Shown piece by piece: positions 50,399-58,696 of a DNA stretch of 64,000 bases. Positions within the stretch are counted from its first letter, which is position 1. Each line of letters starts with the position of its first letter. The stretch is from assembly GCF_018336155.1 (NCBI RefSeq), contig NZ_JAGYHF010000009.1:1-64000 (forward strand). The letters run 5' to 3'. The notes beneath the pieces are model-generated. The model saw only the letters and a program-made list of their open reading frames with translations. It had not been told where the DNA came from and ran no database searches. Position numbers and translations under genes: made by a program. This DNA is from Pseudomonas rustica. GTDB lineage: Bacteria; Pseudomonadota; Gammaproteobacteria; Pseudomonadales; Pseudomonadaceae.

Positions 50399-51656
50399 CG
50401 AAGCGGCCAAGCAGTGGCGCAGTCATCGCCGCGGGTTTGGCCAGCAGCAATTGCGCGGTGCCGATGGTGCGTTCGAGGAAACCACCTTCGCAATAGCACA
50501 GGTAAAACTCCCACAGCCGCAGGAAATAATCGTCATAACCCAGCTCGGTCAAACGGCCATGGGCGCGGCGGAAGTTCTCGTGCCACAGGCGCAGGGTCTT
50601 GGCGTAATGCAGGCCGAAATCCTCCATGTGCAGCAGGTTCATGTCGGTGTCGCGGCTGACCACTTCGAGCATCTTCTGCACACAGGGCAGGGCGCCGCCG
50701 GGGAAGATGTAGCGCTGAATGAAATCGACGCCGCGTTTGGCCTGTTCGTAGCGTTGCTCGCGAATGGTGATCGCCTGGATCAGCATCAAACCGTTGCTCT
50801 TGAGCAAGTGCGCGCACTGTTTGAAATAGGTCGGCAGGAAGCGATGGCCGACCGCTTCGATCATTTCGATCGACACCAGTTTGTCGTACTCGCCGGTTAG
50901 GTCGCGGTAGTCCTCCAGCAGCAACGTCACTTGATCCTGCAAACCGAGTTGCTCGATGCGCTGGGCGGTGAAGGCGTACTGCTCTTTCGACAGCGTCGTG
51001 GTGGTCACGCGGCAACCGTAATTCTGTGCGGCGTAAAGCGCCATGCTGCCCCAACCGGTGCCAATCTCGAGCAAATGGTCGCTGGGCTTGAGCGCGAGCT
51101 TCTGGCAGATGCGCTCCAGTTTGTTCAGTTGCGCCTGCTCCAGCGTGTCTTCGGGGGTAAGAAATTGCGCCGCCGAATACATCATGGTCGGGTCGAGAAA
51201 CTGTTCAAACAGATCGTTGCCGAGGTCGTAATGCGCCGCGATGTTCTTCTGCGAACCCTTGCGTGTATTGCGATTGAGCCAGTGCAGACCTTGCACCAAC
51301 GGCCGACTGATGCGGGCCAGTCCGCCCTCCATCGCATCGAGCACTTCAAGGTTGCTGACGAACACGCGCACCACCGCCGTCAGATCCGGCGAACTCCAGT
51401 AACCGTGGATAAACGCCTCGCCCGCGCCGATCGAACCGTTGCTGGCAACCATGCCCCACAGGGCTGAATCCAGCACATGGATTTCCCCGAGCAACGCACT
51501 GCCCGGCGTGCCAAACATCAACCGTTCGCCATCCTCGACCACCAGCAGTTGCCCGTTTTTGAGCTGACCCAATTGGCGCAATACGCCGCGGCGCAGCAAC
51601 GAACCGGTCAAACCGTTGGTGCTGAGCCGACTGACCGACAGGCTAGAGGATTTCAT
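50391..51656 (-). CDS. cfa: Cyclopropane-fatty-acyl-phospholipid synthase family protein
   Basis: 421 residues. Contains the lipid-binding N-terminal region and a C-terminal SAM domain with LEIGTGWGSMALYAAQNYGC and LVSIEMIEAVG, and AITIREQRYE before the C-terminal YIFPGGALP. Cfa enzymes add a methylene or methyl group from S-adenosylmethionine to phospholipid unsaturated acyl chains. In Rhodobacter, a Cfa-like enzyme in a singlet-oxygen-induced cluster makes methylated acyl chains that lead to furan fatty acids. Its start overlaps DUF1365 by 14 bases. Whether it makes cyclopropane or methyl products is unknown. Confidence 0.9.
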   Translation of the reverse strand: MKSSSLSVSRLSTNGLTGSLLRRGVLRQLGQLKNGQLLVVEDGERLMFGTPGSALLGEIHVLDSALWGMVASNGSIGAGEAFIHGYWSSPDLTAVVRVFVSNLEVLDAMEGGLARISRPLVQGLHWLNRNTRKGSQKNIAAHYDLGNDLFEQFLDPTMMYSAAQFLTPEDTLEQAQLNKLERICQKLALKPSDHLLEIGTGWGSMALYAAQNYGCRVTTTTLSKEQYAFTAQRIEQLGLQDQVTLLLEDYRDLTGEYDKLVSIEMIEAVGHRFLPTYFKQCAHLLKSNGLMLIQAITIREQRYEQAKRGVDFIQRYIFPGGALPCVQKMLEVVSRDTDMNLLHMEDFGLHYAKTLRLWHENFRRAHGRLTELGYDDYFLRLWEFYLCYCEGGFLERTIGTAQLLLAKPAAMTAPLLGRFDA

Positions 51657-52458
51657 GGCGGTGCTCCTTGGGAGGCACAGTGGCGGTTTGAAAGCTGCCG
51701 TCGGCAGCCTGGTGAGCAAAAATCGGTACACGTTTAAGCAACAGCCGCAGCGCTTGCCAGTAAATGGCCAACGCGGTTTTTGCGGTCATCCACGGAAAGC
51801 GTTTCAGGTAGCGATGCAGGCTGTGACGGTCGAGGGTTTCGCGTTGCAGATTGAGCGTCGCGTCGAACAGTTTTTCCTCGCCCTGCCAGTCGGCCATGTG
51901 TACGCCGAGATTTTTCCCGGCGGGGCTGAAGCTCATGCGGTATTCGAGGTCGCGCGGCAGAAACGGCGAAACGTGAAAGGCCTTGGCCACGGCAAAATGC
52001 TGGTGAAAATCCTGCAGATTGCTCGGCGCACGGGCCGGCAACACATAGTGATAACGCTCGCGCCACGGCGTGTTGGTGACTTCGCAGACGATCGCTGCCA
52101 GCTGCCCATCGGCCTCGTGGCAATAAAAGAAACTCACCGGATTGAACGACAAACCCCAGCTGCGCGCCTGGGTCAGCAGACAGATCGCGCCTTGCGGTTC
52201 GTGGCCGATGGCGGCGCCGACCTGTTGGCGCACCGCATCAATCAAGCGCACGCCGCGACTGGTGAAGGATTTGAGGTAGTCGGTCTCTCGAAAGGAGAAC
52301 GGCGCAAAACGACTGCGACCTGCCAGCGGCGACAGCGCGAGCACGGCGTCCTGCTCGCTGAGATCGAGATAGAGCAAGCCGATCTTGTAGCGAAATTGAT
52401 GCTTGCGCGGCGAGAAGCGCCGATGGCCGATCCAGCCGCTATAAAGGGCGCTGTTCAT
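51643..52458 (-). CDS. DUF1365 protein
   Basis: 271 residues of the DUF1365 family, identified by NSALYSGWIGHRRFSPRKHQFRYKIGLLYLDLSE at the N-terminus and the SWGLSFNPVSFFYCHEADG centre. Such proteins are almost always encoded between an FAD oxidoreductase and a Cfa-like gene, as here. No catalytic motif is assigned. It overlaps the FAD gene by 4 bases and the cfa gene by 14. Confidence 0.9.
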   Translation of the reverse strand: MNSALYSGWIGHRRFSPRKHQFRYKIGLLYLDLSEQDAVLALSPLAGRSRFAPFSFRETDYLKSFTSRGVRLIDAVRQQVGAAIGHEPQGAICLLTQARSWGLSFNPVSFFYCHEADGQLAAIVCEVTNTPWRERYHYVLPARAPSNLQDFHQHFAVAKAFHVSPFLPRDLEYRMSFSPAGKNLGVHMADWQGEEKLFDATLNLQRETLDRHSLHRYLKRFPWMTAKTALAIYWQALRLLLKRVPIFAHQAADGSFQTATVPPKEHRHEIL

Positions 52459-53702
52459 AAGGTTTCCCCGAACGCCGAAGCCACGCGCAACGCACTGACC
52501 ACACCGTCTTCATGGAAACCATTGGCCCAGTAAGCGCCGCAATAGTGCGTATGTTGCGCACCGTCCAATTCCGCCCAGCGATTTTGCGCCGCTACCGCCG
52601 CGAGGCTGTATTGCGGATGAGCGTAGGTGTATCTGGCGAGCACTTTGAACGGGCTGATGCCGGCGCTCTGGTTGAGGCTGACGCAGAACGTGGTGTCGCT
52701 CTGAATGCCTTGCAGAATGTTCATGTCGTAAGTGACGGCGGCGTGAGTGTGGCCGGCGCCGCTGAGCCGATAGTTCCAGCTGGCCCAGGCCAGTTTTCGA
52801 GTCGGCAGCAAACGCGTGTCGGTGTGCAGCACCACTTCATTGTCGGCGTAGGGCAGGGCGCCGAGGATCTCGCGTTCGGCATCGCTCGGCTCGGCGAGCA
52901 ATTGCAGGGCCTGATCGCTGTGACAGGCGAACACCACTTTGTCGAACTGCTCGCTGCCCGCCGCGCTGTGGATAACTACGCCGTGCTCGTCACGATCGAC
53001 CCGCGTTACCGGGCAATTGAGGCGGATCTTGTCTTTGAACGCGGCGGTCAGCGGCGCAATGTAAGCGCTGGAACCGCCCTCGATCACCCGCCATTGCGGA
53101 CGATTGCTCACCGACAACAGCCCGTGATTCTTGAAGAAGCGCACAAAGAATTGCAGCGGAAAATTGAGCATCTCGGCCATCGGCATCGACCAGATCGCCG
53201 CGCCCATCGGCACGATGTAATGCAGGATGAAGCGCTCGCCGTAGTTGCCTGCTTTCAGGTAATCGTCGAGGGTCATGTTGCTGGAAATGCGCAACTCGGC
53301 GAGGTCGCGCTGGGCTTCTTTATTGAAGCGCAGAATGTCGCGCAACATGCCCCAGAACCCCGGCGACAACAGATTGCTGCGCTGGGCGAACAGGCTGTTG
53401 AGGTTGTTGCCGTTGTATTCCAGACCGCTGTCCGGGTCGCTCACCGAAAAACTCATTTCGGTGGCTTTGAACGGCACGCCGAGCTGGCCGAGCAAGCGGA
53501 TGAAATTCGGGTACGTCCAGTCGTTGAACACGATAAACCCGGTGTCCACCGCGTACTGCTGGCCGTCGACCGTCACTTCGACCGTGTGCGTGTGGCCACC
53601 GACCCAGTCGCTGGCCTCGAACACGTGCACGTCATGTCGGCGATTGAGCAGGTGGGCGCAGGTGAGCCCGGCGATCCCGCTGCCGACGATGGCGATTTTC
53701 AT
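52455..53702 (-). CDS. FAD-dependent amine-oxidase-fold oxidoreductase
   Basis: 415 residues. FAD-binding MKIAIVGSGIAGLTCAHLLNRRHDVHVFEASDWVGGHTHTV at the N-terminus, the flavin monooxygenase/amine oxidase fold. Its constant neighbours (DUF1365, Cfa-like, SDR) imply a fatty acyl substrate, not an amine. The start overlaps the SDR gene's stop region by 4 bases. Confidence 0.9.
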   Translation of the reverse strand: MKIAIVGSGIAGLTCAHLLNRRHDVHVFEASDWVGGHTHTVEVTVDGQQYAVDTGFIVFNDWTYPNFIRLLGQLGVPFKATEMSFSVSDPDSGLEYNGNNLNSLFAQRSNLLSPGFWGMLRDILRFNKEAQRDLAELRISSNMTLDDYLKAGNYGERFILHYIVPMGAAIWSMPMAEMLNFPLQFFVRFFKNHGLLSVSNRPQWRVIEGGSSAYIAPLTAAFKDKIRLNCPVTRVDRDEHGVVIHSAAGSEQFDKVVFACHSDQALQLLAEPSDAEREILGALPYADNEVVLHTDTRLLPTRKLAWASWNYRLSGAGHTHAAVTYDMNILQGIQSDTTFCVSLNQSAGISPFKVLARYTYAHPQYSLAAVAAQNRWAELDGAQHTHYCGAYWANGFHEDGVVSALRVASAFGETL

Positions 53703-54481
53703 GCTGGATCTCGCAGCGGTGGCGATTTACGCACCATGCGCTTGCCGATCGCCAGTTGCAGGCTGGCCGGCAGTTTCGACAGCGGCCAGAGGGCGGCCAT
53801 GAACAGCGCCGGAAAGGCGATTTCCAGTGGCCGATCCTTGAGCTTGGCGAAGATGTGCCGCGCGGCTTTATCCACAGGCCAACTGAGCGGCATCGGGAAA
53901 TCGTTCTTCGCGGTCAGTGGCGTTTCGACGAAACCGGGGCTGACGATGGTGACTTCGATGCCTTCATCCGCCAGGTCGATGCGCAGCGATTCAAACAGAT
54001 AACGCAGCCCGGCCTTCGACGCGCCATAGGCTTCGGCCCGAGGCAGTGGCAGGTACGTCACCGAACTGGCGACGCCGATCAGATGCGGCGCGGTGCCTTT
54101 GCGCAACAGCGGCAGGGCGGCTTCGATGCAGTAGCTGCTGGCGAGCAGATTGGTGCGCACCACGTGCTCGATGATCGACGCATCGAACTGCTTAGCGTCG
54201 ACATATTCACAAGTGCCGGCGTTGAGAATCACCGAATCCAGCGAACCCCAGACTTCAGCGATCTGCTCACCGATTTCGCGGACGGTCTGACTGTTGGTCA
54301 AATCCCCCGGCACCACTAAAACCTGGCCCGGATAGCGTTGCGACAAGACTTTCAGTGCCGCGACCGAGCGCGAGCTGACCGCCAGGTGCGCGCCGCTTTT
54401 CAGAATTTCTTCAGCGAGCGCCGCGCCGATGCCACTGCTGGCGCCGGTCAACCAATAGCGCCGTGGAGGTGTACGACTCAT
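53699..54481 (-). CDS. Short-chain dehydrogenase/reductase
   Basis: 260 residues. Cofactor motif TGASSGIGAALA, NAG (LNAGTCEYV), catalytic Ser (VASSVTYLP), Tyr and Lys (YGASKAG) are all present. The substrate is unknown; the neighbours suggest a lipid or membrane stress role. A perfect DnaA-box-like TTATCCACA near 53.87 kb is internal coding sequence and probably accidental. Confidence 0.92.
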   Translation of the reverse strand: MSRTPPRRYWLTGASSGIGAALAEEILKSGAHLAVSSRSVAALKVLSQRYPGQVLVVPGDLTNSQTVREIGEQIAEVWGSLDSVILNAGTCEYVDAKQFDASIIEHVVRTNLLASSYCIEAALPLLRKGTAPHLIGVASSVTYLPLPRAEAYGASKAGLRYLFESLRIDLADEGIEVTIVSPGFVETPLTAKNDFPMPLSWPVDKAARHIFAKLKDRPLEIAFPALFMAALWPLSKLPASLQLAIGKRMVRKSPPLRDPA

Positions 54482-54900
54482 CCCATTCTCCTTTTTAGCC
54501 AGGCGATGACCCGGCCCAATACGGGTAAATGTTCATACAACAGCGCCCCGGCATCGAAGTAATCCCGGTGGCGATAAACCTTGTCGCGCCAGAGCAGATG
54601 CGAGCAGCCGCTGACGCGAATCACCTGACCACTCGCCAGACGCGGATGGCGGTAACTCATGACCCAGCGCAGATAGCCTTCGCCGTCGCTGATCTGATCG
54701 AAGCCATGAAAATCAAACCGCAGCTCGCTGACGTTGGCGTACAGCTCGCTGAAATAATCGTGCAGTTGCTTGAGCCCCTGCACTTCGTGCAACGGGTCGG
54801 TGAAATGAATGTCATCGCTGTACAGCTCGCCCAACCGGTGCAGGTTGTCTTTGTTCAACTCGCAAAATTGTTGGGCGAAGCGGCGCAGGAATTCACTCAT
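54478..54900 (-). CDS. NTF2-like (SnoaL-fold) protein
   Basis: 140 residues, SnoaL/NTF2-like fold: FAQQFCELNKDNLHRLGELYSDDIHFTDPLHEVQGLKQLHDYFSELYAN followed by beta strands and GQVIRVSGCSHLLWRDKVYRHRDYFDAGALLYEHLP. The conserved Asp/His pairs of this fold (TDPLH) suggest a small-molecule pocket. The ATG at MSEFLRRF overlaps phrB by 8 bases. The role is inferred from the cluster only. Confidence 0.88.
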   Translation of the reverse strand: MSEFLRRFAQQFCELNKDNLHRLGELYSDDIHFTDPLHEVQGLKQLHDYFSELYANVSELRFDFHGFDQISDGEGYLRWVMSYRHPRLASGQVIRVSGCSHLLWRDKVYRHRDYFDAGALLYEHLPVLGRVIAWLKRRMG

Positions 54901-56338
54901 CACTGCCCTCCATTGCCGTGCGCGATGGCAGGCTCTTGAACGCGGCCAGTGCGCGCTCACGGGAGGCGCTGAGATTGACGATTGGCGACGGATAATCGGC
55001 GACGCCAAACAGTCCGCCAAGGTTGGCCGGGTTGTGGATTTCCTTTTTGTTCAGCCCGGCGAGTTCCGGCAGCCAGTGCTTGATGAACAGGCCTTCGCTG
55101 TCGAATTTTTCCGACTGACTCAACGGATTGAAAATGCGGAAGTACGGCGCGGAATCGGTGCCGGTCGATGAGCTCCATTGCCAGCCACCGTTGTTCGCCG
55201 CCAGATCGCCGTCGATCAGATGACGCATGAAAAAGCGCTCGCCTTCGCGCCAATCGATCAACAGGTTCTTGGTCAGGAACATCGCCACAACCATGCGCAG
55301 ACGGTTGTGCATCCAGCCGGTTTCGAGCAGTTGGCGCATCGCCGCGTCGATGATCGGCAGACCCGTGCGCGCCTCTTGCCAAGCCTTGAGTTCCTCCGGT
55401 GCATCACGCCAGGCCAATGCCTCGGTTTCCGGGCGAAAGGCGCGGTGACGCGAAACCCGTGGGTAGCCGACCAGAATGTGTTTGTAGAACTCGCGCCAGA
55501 GCAGTTCGTTGATCCAGGTGACGGCGCCGACGTTGCCGCTTTCGAATTCGCCCTGATTGCTTTGCAACGCGGCGTGCAGGCATTGGCGCGGTGAGATCAC
55601 GCCAGCGGCGAGGTATGCCGAGAGCTGGCTGGTGCCGGGTTTGGCCGGGAAGTCGCGTTCGCTTTTGTAGTATTCGATCTGCGCGTCGGTGAAGGTGTCG
55701 AGGCGACGGCGCGCTTCTTCTTCACCGGCCGGCCACAGGGCTTGCAGGGATTCGCTCGGGGTGGCGAAGCCTTTGACCGAGTCAGGAATCGGGTCGCTGT
55801 CGACCTTGAGTGTTGCCTGTTTGCCGGGCGCCTTGACCAGCGTCGGCATGGAGCGGTGCAGGCGTTCGTAGCAGACCTTTCTGAACTGGCTGAACACCTT
55901 GAAATAGGTGTCGGTTTTGGTCAGCACGGTGCCCGGTTTGAACAGCAGTTGATCGAGGTAGCTGTGAAACTCGATACCTTCGGCCTGCAAGGTTTCCGCC
56001 ACGGCGGCATCGCGACGGCTTTCGTGGACACCGTATTCTTCGTTGACGTGAACCGCTTCGACCTTCAGTTCGCGGCACAGCTTGAGCAGCTCCGCTGGAG
56101 CCTGATCCCAATGATTGGCAGTGCGGATCAACAAGGGGATGTTCAGCTCGCCGAGGCTGTTGCTCAGTTCTTTGAGATTGCGTAACCAGAAGTCGACCTT
56201 GCAGGCGGCATCGTCGTGTTCCAGCCACTGCTGCGGGCTCAACAGGTACACGGCCACGGTCGGGCCGCGGGCTGCGGCGGCCGCGAGGGCGGTGTTGTCG
56301 TGTTGGCGCAAGTCGCTGCGCAGCCAGATCAATTGCAT
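54893..56338 (-). CDS. phrB: Deoxyribodipyrimidine photolyase
   Basis: 481 residues. An N-terminal antenna-chromophore domain (MQLIWLRSDLRQHDNTALAAA) and a C-terminal FAD domain with TSQLSAYLAAGVISPRQCL, the lesion-contact region EFYKHILVGYPRVSRH, and RQLLETGWMHNRLRMVVAMFLTKNLLIDWREGERFFMRHLIDGDLAANNGGWQW. It repairs UV-induced cyclobutane pyrimidine dimers using blue light. It is 16 bases after the MerR regulator gene. Confidence 0.95.
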   Translation of the reverse strand: MQLIWLRSDLRQHDNTALAAAAARGPTVAVYLLSPQQWLEHDDAACKVDFWLRNLKELSNSLGELNIPLLIRTANHWDQAPAELLKLCRELKVEAVHVNEEYGVHESRRDAAVAETLQAEGIEFHSYLDQLLFKPGTVLTKTDTYFKVFSQFRKVCYERLHRSMPTLVKAPGKQATLKVDSDPIPDSVKGFATPSESLQALWPAGEEEARRRLDTFTDAQIEYYKSERDFPAKPGTSQLSAYLAAGVISPRQCLHAALQSNQGEFESGNVGAVTWINELLWREFYKHILVGYPRVSRHRAFRPETEALAWRDAPEELKAWQEARTGLPIIDAAMRQLLETGWMHNRLRMVVAMFLTKNLLIDWREGERFFMRHLIDGDLAANNGGWQWSSSTGTDSAPYFRIFNPLSQSEKFDSEGLFIKHWLPELAGLNKKEIHNPANLGGLFGVADYPSPIVNLSASRERALAAFKSLPSRTAMEGSDE

Positions 56339-56354
56339 GACATTAAACCCATCA

Positions 56355-57296
56355 TTAAATCAGTCCACGCTGAACGAGTACCTGGTGCGCTGACAGCGCA
56401 TCTTCAGCCAGGTACACATCAGCGATCTCGGAAGTTCTTACGGACAACTCGGCGTGGTGGATGCATACCGTTGGTCCGACAATCATTTTTGTGCAACTGA
56501 CTCCGTTCAGTAGCTTGGGCAGGTGGGCAAGGTTCATGGCCTTGCTCGAATAGAGCAGGACGCCACGGGCTTGCAGGTGTTCGACGGCCAGCGCCAGTTC
56601 GCCGGCCGGTAACGGCCAGTCAAACACTTGCACCGGGCAATCGGCGCTGCTGATCAGCCACGCGCATAGCCACAGATGCGGTTCCAGTGGCAGGTCGGAG
56701 TGGTTGATCAACAGCAGCGGTGCGGCGTGCAACTGACGATTGTTATGGTAGATGCGCGCACCGAATTTGCTGCGCAGCCAGGAAAAAAAGAACGTGCGCT
56801 CCATCTGCGCACCGAATTGGCCCTGCCAGCGTTGTTCGAGCTCAGCCAGCAGCGGCATCAACAACTGCTCACACAAGGTGCGCGGCGGGTACAGCGCCAT
56901 CGCTTGGTTGACGCTGTCGTCGAGGTTGCGTTCGTTGAGCTGGGTGACGGCGGCGAGCAACGTTTGACGCAGGCGTTGCCAATCGTTTTCCACCGGTTCG
57001 CTGAAGGCTTGCGGAGTGTCTAGGAGCGGCTTGACCTGGCTGACTGCAACGCCACGGTTCAGCCAGGTCAGGATCGCCAGAATTCGTTGCACATGTTCAG
57101 CCGAATACAGTCGATGGCCCTTGGGTGTGCGTTGCGGCACGATCAGCCCGTAGCGACGTTCCCACGCGCGCAAGGTGATCGCGTTGACGCCGGTTTGCCG
57201 CGCGACTTCACGGATCGGCAACCAGCCTTCGTCGAGGGCTTTCTTGAAATCGGCGCCGAGGTCTTCCTGGGCGCTGGAGTCGGGTTTGTCGTTCAT
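56355..57296 (-). CDS. MerR-family regulator, class II LitR (light-response)-like
   Basis: 313 residues. N-terminal MerR HTH (PIREVARQTGVNAITLRAWERRYGLIVPQRTPKGHRLYSAEHVQRI) and a C-terminal region with the alpha-helical plus Rossmann layout of CarH/LitR cobalamin photosensors. The cobalamin ligands seen in that family (the Wx9EH helix and the DxHxxG loop) are not in place: the corresponding positions read WQGQFGAQMERT and LLINHSDLPLEPH. This fits class II LitR/PplR proteins of pseudomonads, which act without bound B12. It lies between the DUF523 gene and phrB. Confidence 0.86.
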   Translation of the reverse strand: MNDKPDSSAQEDLGADFKKALDEGWLPIREVARQTGVNAITLRAWERRYGLIVPQRTPKGHRLYSAEHVQRILAILTWLNRGVAVSQVKPLLDTPQAFSEPVENDWQRLRQTLLAAVTQLNERNLDDSVNQAMALYPPRTLCEQLLMPLLAELEQRWQGQFGAQMERTFFFSWLRSKFGARIYHNNRQLHAAPLLLINHSDLPLEPHLWLCAWLISSADCPVQVFDWPLPAGELALAVEHLQARGVLLYSSKAMNLAHLPKLLNGVSCTKMIVGPTVCIHHAELSVRTSEIADVYLAEDALSAHQVLVQRGLI

Positions 57297-58258
57297 CAGA
57301 TGGCGTTTCGCAGGCTGAGGTTTTCCGGGTGCGGTTGCAGGTAAACCTGTTGCGCGATGTACGGATCGGGGTGTTGGCGAAAGTGATGCTTGAGCAGCGT
57401 CAACGGCACCACCAGCGGCACGATGCCGAGGCGGTATTGGTCGATGACGTGCACCATTTCCTGTTTGTCTTCGGCGCTGATTACCTGTTTCAGATAACCG
57501 CTGATGTGCAGCAGCACGTTGCAGTGCGTGCCGCGCGTGGCGCATTTTTTCAGCGCCGCCATCAGTTCGCTGAAGTAGCGCGGACCGAGTTCGACGGGAT
57601 CGGTGTGCGCCATGTTGCCCAGCAATTTACCCAGAGCTTTGTATTGCAGCGGGTTGTGGGCCATCAGCAAGTATTTGTAGCGCGAGTGAAATTCGGTGAG
57701 GGCGCGGCGGCTCAGGCCATCGGCGAGTACCTGCTGCCAGGCGCTGTAGGCAAATACGCGGGTGATGAAGTTTTCCCGCAGCACCGGATCGTTGAGACGC
57801 CCGGCTTCTTCCACGGGCAAATCCGGGTGTTGCGCGCAGAAGGCTTGGGCGTAAATGCCACGCCCGCCGCCATTCACCGGAGCGCCGTTGGCGTGATAGA
57901 CCTTGACCCGCTCCAGCCCGCAGGACGGCGATTGCTGCATAAAGATGTAGCCGCAGATGTCATCAAGTTCAGCGGCCATTTTCTCGCCGTATTCGGCCAG
58001 TGGCTGGGTGACGTTGATCGCCGGATTGACTGTGCCGATGGCTTGCGGATGTTCGGGATCACCGACGAGGCGAATCGGCTCGCGGGGAATGCCGAGGCCG
58101 ATAGCGACTTCCGGGCAAACCGGGGCGAATTCGAAATATTCAGTGAGGGTGCGGCTGCACAGGCGCGATTCCTTGTGGCCACCGTTGTAGCGCACCTCGG
58201 CACCCAACAGGCAGGCGCTGATGGCGATTTTCGGTTTGGCGGCGGGCAGGGCAAGCAT
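57296..58258 (-). CDS. DUF523/DUF1722 two-domain protein (YbgA-like)
   Basis: 320 residues: a DUF523 domain (KIAISACLLGAEVRYNGGHKESRLC, with conserved Cys in ISACL and in the later QQSPSCG) and a C-terminal DUF1722 domain (ALTEFHSRYKYLLMAHNPLQYKALGKLLG). E. coli ybgA, which contains DUF1722, also lies directly before phr. The function is unknown; Cys and charge patterns suggest a metal or nucleotide role. It is the first gene of the light-response operon and carries the operator region in front. Confidence 0.9.
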   Translation of the reverse strand: MLALPAAKPKIAISACLLGAEVRYNGGHKESRLCSRTLTEYFEFAPVCPEVAIGLGIPREPIRLVGDPEHPQAIGTVNPAINVTQPLAEYGEKMAAELDDICGYIFMQQSPSCGLERVKVYHANGAPVNGGGRGIYAQAFCAQHPDLPVEEAGRLNDPVLRENFITRVFAYSAWQQVLADGLSRRALTEFHSRYKYLLMAHNPLQYKALGKLLGNMAHTDPVELGPRYFSELMAALKKCATRGTHCNVLLHISGYLKQVISAEDKQEMVHVIDQYRLGIVPLVVPLTLLKHHFRQHPDPYIAQQVYLQPHPENLSLRNAI

Positions 58259-58278
58259 AGGCACCTCGAATCTAAACC

Positions 58279-58302
58279 TGTACAGAGTGCAATCTCTGTA
58301 CA
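58279..58302. promoter_or_regulatory. TGTACA-N12-TGTACA operator, proximal
   Basis: Perfect inverted repeat TGTACAGAG-N6-CTCTGTACA just downstream of the predicted transcription start of the DUF523-MerR-phrB operon. It shares the 18-base half-site spacing with the other two operators of this cluster. Confidence 0.65.
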
Positions 58303-58312
58303 ACATTGGGTT

Positions 58313-58352
58313 AGCATAGATTCAAAGGTGTACAAGTCAAATTGTTTGTATA
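58313..58352 (-). promoter_or_regulatory. Operon promoter with overlapping TGTACA-N12-TGTATA operator
   Basis: On the minus strand TTGACT (-35, 58335-58340) and TATGCT (-10, 58313-58318) are 16 bases apart. A TGTACA-N12-TGTATA pair (58329-58352, plus-strand reading) covers the -35 box, the expected place for a repressor of the LitR type. Confidence 0.6.
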
Positions 58353-58376
58353 ACTTTTTGCGGGCCGAACACAATC

Positions 58377-58473
58377 CCCTGTGGGAGCGGGCTTGCTCGC
58401 GAATGCGGCTTAACATTCAACACATGTATTAGCTGATACACCGCTTTCGCGAGCAAGCCCGCTCCCACAGGGG
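58377..58473. repeat. REPIN, GTGGGAGCGGGCTTGCTCGCGAA type
   Basis: CCCCTGTGGGAGCGGGCTTG and its inverted copy enclose a short loop. It separates the operon promoter region from the 3' end of the Trp-rich protein gene. Confidence 0.92.
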
Positions 58474-58480
58474 CCGGTGT

Positions 58481-58696
58481 TTATTTCCAGCCTTGCAGCC
58501 ATTCAGCGTGGTTTAGGAGCGTCTGCCAATCAAGCCGTTCGGCGCGTTTGGTCAGCACCGCCTGCAACTCAACTTCCAGCACCGTGCCTTCCTCATCGCG
58601 GAACAATTCGGTCACCAGAAAATGCTTTTCGCGATTCTGCGGGTGGGCTGCTGTCCATTTCGACAGCAGCAATTTGCGCGGGTTGATGCGGTTCAT
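58481..58696 (-). CDS. Trp-rich small protein (TIGR02450 family)
   Basis: 71 residues with four Trp in a short chain (SKWTAAHPQNREKHFLV, DWQTLLNHAEWLQGWK). This matches the small Trp-rich family found near cryptochrome or photolyase genes. The ATG at MNRINPRKLLLSKW overlaps the renalase-type stop codon as ATGA. The function is unknown. Confidence 0.85.
   Translation of the reverse strand: MNRINPRKLLLSKWTAAHPQNREKHFLVTELFRDEEGTVLEVELQAVLTKRAERLDWQTLLNHAEWLQGWK

Noticed and set aside
53868..53880. Second TTATCCACA DnaA-box match
   Set aside because: Lies inside the SDR coding sequence with no positional meaning; about 0.5 matches per window are expected by chance.
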